This document shows, in pieces, positions 6,243 through 9,982 of a DNA stretch of 9,982 nt (its first letter is position 1; each line of letters opens with the position of its first letter). The notes under the pieces were generated by a model. That model had not been told where the DNA came from. It did no database searches and saw only the letters and a list, made by a program, of their open reading frames with translations. The position numbers and the translations under genes are program-made. The DNA comes from CAYLNH01 sp964384625 (GTDB taxonomy: Bacteria > Verrucomicrobiota > Lentisphaeria > JABSQK01): contig CAYLNH010000268.1 in assembly GCA_964384625.1 (NCBI GenBank), positions 1 to 9,982 of the forward strand. Direction: 5' to 3'.

Positions 6243-7631
6243 ATGAAGCATCAACTCATCCGCGACATTCTTGCGCTCCCGGCCGGTACCGGCGTTGTCG
6301 TCAACGGCTGGGTCCGGACCCGGCGGGATTCCAAAGGCTTTTCCTTTCTCGAACTCAATGACGGCTCCTGCTTCGGCAACATCCAGGTCATTGCCGACAG
6401 CTCGCTGCCCAACTACGAGCAGGAGATCCTGAAACTGCAGCCCGGCTGCGCCCTGCGAGTCGACGGCAAACTGGTTGAATCGCCCGGCGGCGAGCAGGAC
6501 GTCGAAGTGCAGGCTGCCGCCATCCACGTGTACGGCCTGGTGGACATGGACAGCTACCCCCTGCAGAAAAAGCGGATCGGCTTCGAGAAACTGCGGGAGA
6601 TCGCCCACCTGCGGCCGCGTACGAACACCTTCGGCGCCATGACCCGCGTGCGCAATGCGCTCGCCTGCGCGACGCACAACTTCTTTCAGGAACAGGGCTT
6701 CTACTACCTCAACACGCCGATTATCACCGCCAGCGACTGCGAGGGCGCCGGCGAAATGTTTCGCGTCTCGACGCTCGATCCGGAGAACCCGCCACGCACC
6801 GATAAAGGCGCCATCGACTGGGGTGAGGACTTCTTCGGCCGTGAGGCCAGCCTGACCGTGTCCGGCCAGCTCGCGGCCGAAACCTATGCCTGCGCCATGA
6901 GCCGCGTCTATACCTTCGGCCCGACCTTCCGCGCCGAGAACTCAAACACCAGTCGCCACCTGGCGGAGTTCTGGATGGTCGAACCCGAAATTGCGTTCGC
7001 CGATCTCGACGATGACGCCCAGCTCGCCGAAGACTACCTGAAATATATGCTCCGACACATCCTGGACAATTGCGGGGACGACCTGCAGTTCTTCAACAAA
7101 TGGGTTGCGAAAGGCAACCTGGACGTGCTGCAGCCCATTGTCGATGCCGAGTTCAAGCGGCTTTCCTACACCGAGGCCGTCGACATTCTGAAAGCGGCAC
7201 GCGAGAAGTTCGAGTTTCCGGTGGAGTGGGGCGTCGACCTCCAGAGCGAACACGAACGCTATCTGACGGAGAAGTACTTCAATGCGCCGGTGATCGTCAC
7301 CGATTATCCGAAGGACATCAAAGCTTTCTATATGCGGCTGAACGACGATGGCAAAACGGTGCGCGCGATGGATGTGCTGTTTCCGCAGATCGGCGAAGTG
7401 ATCGGGGGCAGCCAGCGCGAAGAACGTCTTGACGTCTTGGAGCGCCGCATCAAAGAGACCGGCATGGAGCCGGCAGACTACTGGTGGTACCTGGACCTGC
7501 GCCGCTTCGGCACGGTTCCGCACGCCGGCTTCGGCTTAGGTTTCGAACGCTTTGTCCAGTTCTGCACCGGCCTCGGCAACATCCGCGACGTCATCCCCTT
7601 CCCCAGAACCCCGCGGCACGCGGAGTTCTAG
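6243..7631 (+). CDS. asnS: Asparagine-tRNA ligase (AsnRS)
   Basis: This class IIb aminoacyl-tRNA synthetase charges tRNA-Asn with asparagine in the cytosol. The length of 462 residues is close to that of the E. coli enzyme (466). An N-terminal OB-fold anticodon-binding domain covers about 17-100 (VVVNGWVRTRRDSKGFSFLE). The catalytic core shows HLRPRT (122-127), motif 1 around TPIITASDCEGAGEMF (158-173), motif 2 TFRAENSNTSRHLAEF (228-243) and motif 3 GFGLGFERF (429-437). The frame is open upstream into tig, but ATG 6243 starts at the family N-terminus. Its ribosome site is poor: GGGGA ends only 2 nt before the ATG. Direct AsnRS suggests that tRNA-dependent amidation is not the only route to Asn-tRNA here. 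It is a single-gene unit with no clear terminator behind it. Confidence 0.98.
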   Translation: MKHQLIRDILALPAGTGVVVNGWVRTRRDSKGFSFLELNDGSCFGNIQVIADSSLPNYEQEILKLQPGCALRVDGKLVESPGGEQDVEVQAAAIHVYGLVDMDSYPLQKKRIGFEKLREIAHLRPRTNTFGAMTRVRNALACATHNFFQEQGFYYLNTPIITASDCEGAGEMFRVSTLDPENPPRTDKGAIDWGEDFFGREASLTVSGQLAAETYACAMSRVYTFGPTFRAENSNTSRHLAEFWMVEPEIAFADLDDDAQLAEDYLKYMLRHILDNCGDDLQFFNKWVAKGNLDVLQPIVDAEFKRLSYTEAVDILKAAREKFEFPVEWGVDLQSEHERYLTEKYFNAPVIVTDYPKDIKAFYMRLNDDGKTVRAMDVLFPQIGEVIGGSQREERLDVLERRIKETGMEPADYWWYLDLRRFGTVPHAGFGLGFERFVQFCTGLGNIRDVIPFPRTPRHAEF

Positions 7632-7637
7632 GAAAAG

Positions 7638-7672
7638 TGGATATTGGATAGTGGATGGTGGATCGGGGATGG
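7638..7672. repeat. Five tandem copies of a 7-bp TGGATNN unit
   Basis: Units are TGGATAT, TGGATAG, TGGATGG, TGGATCG and GGGATGG, directly after the asnS stop codon. The first five bases are constant (one change in the last copy) and the last two vary. This is a non-coding minisatellite-like tract at the 3' side of asnS. Confidence 0.75.
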
Positions 7673-7807
7673 GCACGGCTGATGAAGACGGATCCAGCCT
7701 GGGCCGGCAATCCAGTCCGTGTATGAGCCCCGGCTTTGGCCGGAAGCTCGCAGGAGGCTTCAGCCGACGTCCCTGTCGTCTCCGGTCCAGTGCCGCAGAC
7801 GGATCCC
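7673..7807. other. Non-coding stretch with two adjacent small hairpins and a direct repeat
   Basis: This lies between the 3' ends of asnS (plus) and the small membrane protein gene (minus). It holds a hairpin CCGGC/GCCGG (7730-7734, 7739-7743) abutting a second, GAAGC/GCTTC (7743-7747, 7757-7761). AGACGGATCC occurs twice (7686-7695 and 7797-7806). No T-run follows the hairpins, so they are not clear terminators for either gene. No coding signal was seen. Confidence 0.4.
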
Positions 7808-7945
7808 TCACCTGTGGTGCTTATTCGCCGGATGCTTGGGTTTCACGCGATGCTTATGCGGGTGAGCCGACCAGATAAAACCGAGGATGATGCAGACGGA
7901 AATGGTGACGGTCATCACGAGGCGAACGACTTCCAGATAATTCAT
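7808..7945 (-). CDS. Small single-pass membrane protein, CcoQ/FixQ-like in shape
   Basis: This 45-residue protein is shorter than usual ORF cut-offs. It starts MNYLEVVRLVMTVTISVC, continues through a hydrophobic segment to FIWS (about 9-26) and ends in a His/Lys/Arg-rich tail (HPHKHRVKPKHPANKHHR). The ATG has a very good ribosome site, AAAGGA at 7953-7958, 7 nt upstream. The layout (short N-terminus, one membrane helix starting near residue 9, a Trp at the interface, then a polar tail) resembles CcoQ/FixQ, the small subunit of cbb3-type cytochrome oxidase. No other oxidase gene is in the window, and the acidic FixQ tail is absent. The basic tail would be expected on the cytoplasmic side. The Shine-Dalgarno site and the hydrophobic/basic partition support a real gene; the function is not known. 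Confidence 0.6.
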   Translation of the reverse strand: MNYLEVVRLVMTVTISVCIILGFIWSAHPHKHRVKPKHPANKHHR

Positions 7946-8152
7946 GGCTTTGTCCTTTCGATTCTACAAAAGGTGACGGGCGCGCATACCGGGAATGTCA
8001 GTGTCTATCTCCCAAAACGGCGTGACCGTCCCTCGTGGCCGCGGTCGAGACGGCCGCGGCCACGGCGGGCTGATCGCCGTACATACGCTTGCATCGCTGC
8101 ATCTCCTTCTTAGTGTAGGCAAACGCAACGCAAGGAAACGGAGGGAATGTTG
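7946..8152. promoter_or_regulatory. Divergent region between the small membrane protein and the permease
   Basis: This stretch must supply the promoters for the small minus-strand gene and the plus-strand permease unit. The best plus-strand candidate, TTGCAT (8089-8094), 16 nt, TAGTGT (8111-8116), is weak. On the minus strand TAGAAT (7966-7961) resembles a -10 box but is too close to the Shine-Dalgarno site to be used with it. The dominant feature is the palindrome at 8034-8064. GGAGGG at 8140-8145 is the permease ribosome site. Confidence 0.45.
8034..8064. repeat. Strong palindrome, related to the 43-bp repeat cores
   Basis: A perfect 11-bp inverted repeat, CGTGGCCGCGG (8034-8044) with CCGCGGCCACG (8054-8064), encloses a 9-nt loop containing GAGAC. 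There is no T-run, so it is not a standard terminator. Read on the minus strand, it aligns over 28 nt with the hairpins at 65-83 and 108-126 in the same stem register. Three base pairs are changed on both sides so that pairing is kept. It appears to be a lone member of the same repeat family. Confidence 0.8.
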
Positions 8153-9589
8153 ATGGAGGCGATTCGACGCTTCTTCCAACTCGAGGAAAACAGCACGACA
8201 ATTCGTACGGAGGTCCTGGCGGGACTGACGACCTTCCTGACCATGGCGTACATCATCTTTGTGCAGCCGGCCGTGCTGTCGGGCGCGATGTTCGGGCGGG
8301 AGACCGGTATGGACTTCGGCGCGGTCACCGTCGCGACCTGTCTGGCAGCTGCCCTGGCGACGGCGATTATGGGTATCTATGCGCGTCTGCCGATTGCGCA
8401 GGCACCGGGCATGGGTGAGAACTTCCTGTTCGTCTTCGGTGCAATCGCGGCGGCCGGCCAACTCGAAGCCGTTGCCAACGGCGAATCATCGGCCTGGCAG
8501 ATTGCCATGGGCGCCGTTCTGATTGCCGGCGTTCTGTTTCTGATCATCTCGCTGGTGGGCATTCGCGAAGCGATCTCGAACGCGATCAGCCCGAACATGA
8601 AGAGCGCCATTGCCGTGGGCATCGGAATCTTCATCGCCTTTATCGGTCTGCAGAACGCCAGTCTGGTCATTCCCCATCCGACAAAGGCAGTGGAGCTCAA
8701 TGCCAACGTGCTGAATCCGGATATCGTCGTCTTCTGCGTCGGCCTGTTGGTGACGGCCGTGCTCTATACCCGCAAGAAACGCGGCGCCATCATCTGGGGC
8801 ATCATTGCTGCAACCATTGCCGCCGTGGTGTTCAAGATCGGTGTCAGCCTTCCCGACCAGGTTCCCGAGATGCTGGCGTCCGAGAAGATGGCGCGGTTCA
8901 CTCCCGACTGGAGACTGGTCTCGCTGCCGCCGTCGCTCGGGCCGACATGGTTCCAGTTCGACGTCAAACATGTCTTCCTGAAACCCGGCGGCGGTTTTGT
9001 CTGGAGCATGATCCCGTTCATCATCATCTTCCTGGTGATGGACCTGTTTGATACGATCGGCACGCTGACGGGCGTCGGCACGGCGGCCGGTCTGATGCGG
9101 GAGGGCAAACTGATTCGCGGCAAACGCGCGATGGTCTCGGACGCCGTCGGTACCGTTGCCGGCGCCTGTCTGGGGACCAGCACGGTCACAAGTTTCATCG
9201 AAAGTGCCGCCGGCGTTGAGGAAGGCGGCCGTACGGGATTGACGGCAGTCACCGTTGCCGTCCTGTTCCTGCTGGCGCTGTTCTTCACGCCGCTGGTCGG
9301 GATTGTCGGCAGCTACCCGCCGATCACCGCGCCGGCGCTGGTGGCCGTCGGCGCCATGATGATCCGCAACGTGAAAGATATCGACTGGTCGGACTACAGC
9401 GAGTCTCTGCCGTCGTTTCTGGTCATGCTGGGCATCCCGCTGTTCTATTCGATCGGCGACGGCCTGGCAATCGGCTTCATCGCCTACCCGATCATCAAGC
9501 TGTTCAGCGGCCGGGTGAAAGAGGTGAAGTGGCTGATGTATGTGCTGGCCGTAATCCTGCTCCTGTATTTCATCTTTGTACGAACCTGA
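8153..9589 (+). CDS. NCS2 family (AzgA-like) purine permease
   Basis: This inner-membrane proton-coupled transporter probably takes up a nucleobase such as hypoxanthine, guanine or adenine. The 478 residues have about 12-14 hydrophobic segments. Family signatures are TEVLAGLTTFLTMAYIIFV (19-37), APGMG (84-88), DLFDTIGTLTGVGTAAGL (297-314), GTSTVTSFIESAAGVEEGGR (341-360) and YSIGDGLAIGFIAYP (432-446). After APGMG the AzgA group usually has (L/x)NA; here it is ENFLF, so substrate choice may differ. A first ATG lies at 8147, but the GGAGGG at 8140-8145 is 7 nt from ATG 8153 and only 1 nt from ATG 8147, so 8153 is preferred; the difference is two residues. A DUF4177 gene follows after 15 nt, probably in the same operon. 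Confidence 0.93.
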   Translation: MEAIRRFFQLEENSTTIRTEVLAGLTTFLTMAYIIFVQPAVLSGAMFGRETGMDFGAVTVATCLAAALATAIMGIYARLPIAQAPGMGENFLFVFGAIAAAGQLEAVANGESSAWQIAMGAVLIAGVLFLIISLVGIREAISNAISPNMKSAIAVGIGIFIAFIGLQNASLVIPHPTKAVELNANVLNPDIVVFCVGLLVTAVLYTRKKRGAIIWGIIAATIAAVVFKIGVSLPDQVPEMLASEKMARFTPDWRLVSLPPSLGPTWFQFDVKHVFLKPGGGFVWSMIPFIIIFLVMDLFDTIGTLTGVGTAAGLMREGKLIRGKRAMVSDAVGTVAGACLGTSTVTSFIESAAGVEEGGRTGLTAVTVAVLFLLALFFTPLVGIVGSYPPITAPALVAVGAMMIRNVKDIDWSDYSESLPSFLVMLGIPLFYSIGDGLAIGFIAYPIIKLFSGRVKEVKWLMYVLAVILLLYFIFVRT

Positions 9590-9604
9590 TCCGGAGGGCC
9601 AACC

Positions 9605-9832
9605 ATGGACCGTTGGGAATACAAAACCATTACGATCAAAATGCCGAAGCAGTTGCTTGCGCCGGAGTTTGATGCGCCGGGCCTCGACCTGAAGCTCAAT
9701 GACGCCGCTTCCGAAGGCTGGGAAGTCGTGGCGCCATTTGAGTGCGCCTTTGGCGGCACCACCCGTTCGATCCATGTTATTCTCCGACGCGAACGGGAAG
9801 AACCGAAGCCGCCGCCGGTGCCGACGTCATAA
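9605..9832 (+). CDS. Small DUF4177 family protein
   Basis: This 75-residue protein has the DUF4177 pattern: WEYKTITIKM at the start (4-13), a central LNDAASEGWEVVAPF (31-45) and a closing strand (IHVILRRER, 56-64) that would end a small alpha/beta fold. The tail is Pro-rich and Glu-rich (EEPKPPPVPTS). No signal peptide or membrane helix is present, so it is likely cytosolic. GGAGGG (9593-9598) lies 6 nt before the ATG, a strong site. It starts 15 nt after the permease stop and ends shortly before a strong hairpin, so it is the last gene of a two-gene unit. The biochemical role of DUF4177 proteins is not known. Pairing with a purine permease is an observation, not a function. Confidence 0.85.
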   Translation: MDRWEYKTITIKMPKQLLAPEFDAPGLDLKLNDAASEGWEVVAPFECAFGGTTRSIHVILRREREEPKPPPVPTS

Positions 9833-9836
9833 GTCA

Positions 9837-9867
9837 GGCGCCGGTCCCGTAATTCGGAACCGGCGCC
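9837..9867 (+). terminator. Strong hairpin after the permease-DUF4177 unit
   Basis: GGCGCCGGT (9837-9845) pairs perfectly with ACCGGCGCC (9859-9867). Past one C-A mismatch the stem extends by CCG/CGG, leaving a TAATT loop. It lies 5 nt after the DUF4177 stop. What follows is purine-rich, not a T-run, so it is a terminator-like or mRNA-end-protecting hairpin and not a textbook intrinsic terminator. Confidence 0.55.
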
Positions 9868-9896
9868 CGGAGGAGAGAGAAGAGAGAATCTCGATA

Positions 9897-9930
9897 ACCG
9901 GGAACGTGGCCCCGGTGGTTGTTTGCGTTT
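9897..9930 (+). terminator. Second hairpin with a T-rich tail (weak terminator candidate)
   Basis: ACCGGG (9897-9902) pairs with CCCGGT (9911-9916), and an alternative AACC/GGTT pairing is possible. It is followed by GGTTGTTTGCGTTT, a broken T-rich run. It could be the actual termination point for the permease unit. The rest of the window to 9982 shows no gene or clear signal. Confidence 0.3.
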
Positions 9931-9982
9931 CCTATTGTGCCAAAATTCAGTTGGATTCGACGCCCGCCGTTGAGCTTTTGAA

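Noticed and set aside
7536..7811. A 91-codon minus-strand frame downstream of the small membrane gene
   Set aside because: It overlaps the asnS 3' end and translates the heptamer repeat into low-complexity sequence. No ribosome site was seen.
8486..9775. A 429-codon minus-strand open frame opposite the permease
   Set aside because: It is antisense to a clear NCS2 permease, and its composition (many His, Gln, Arg, Asp) is that of a shadow frame.
9938..9982. Sigma54-like TGGCAC on the minus strand near the window end
   Set aside because: The matching -12 TTGC element is absent at the required spacing, and no downstream gene on that strand would use it.

Overview
This window comes from a diderm (Gram-negative type) bacterium with a moderately GC-rich chromosome. 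The core genes are ordinary bacterial ones. The main operon encodes an exported SurA-like chaperone with a signal peptide, which implies a periplasm, and Shine-Dalgarno sites of the GGAGG type are common. Nothing marks it as a plasmid, phage or integrated element. A lineage in the PVC group (Kiritimatiellota/Verrucomicrobiota-like) would fit the repeat-rich intergenic DNA, but that is a low-confidence impression and not a demonstrated placement.

Layout. Bases 1-190 hold a terminator-like hairpin belonging to an unseen upstream gene, then three tandem 43-bp units, each carrying a perfect palindromic hairpin. From 6023 down to 191 on the minus strand runs one compact six-gene operon: tig, clpP, clpX, a SurA-like parvulin, rsmA and a TIGR04282/DUF2064 nucleotide-sugar transferase-like protein. 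Junctions are 3, 15, -4, 24 and -4 nt, so translational coupling is likely. A 219-bp divergent region (6024-6242) separates tig from asnS on the plus strand. Bases 7632-8152 hold a heptamer repeat, small hairpins, a previously unlisted 45-codon membrane protein gene on the minus strand (7808-7945, CcoQ/FixQ-like in shape), and a strong palindrome. A plus-strand pair follows: an NCS2/AzgA-type purine permease and a small DUF4177 protein, closed by a strong hairpin.

How it works together. The operon links protein folding at the ribosome (trigger factor), regulated cytosolic proteolysis (ClpXP), periplasmic folding (SurA-like) and 16S rRNA maturation (RsmA), so it reads as a proteostasis and ribosome-quality unit. 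asnS is a separate housekeeping gene. The permease/DUF4177 pair is a separate short transcription unit.

The most notable non-coding signal is that the tandem palindromes at the 3' end of the operon and the lone palindrome at 8034-8064 are members of one repeat family. They align over 28 nt in the same stem register, and three base pairs differ by compensatory double changes. This suggests a dispersed, structured, REP-like element selected as a hairpin. No complete undescribed multi-gene system (defence, CRISPR, mobile element) is visible.
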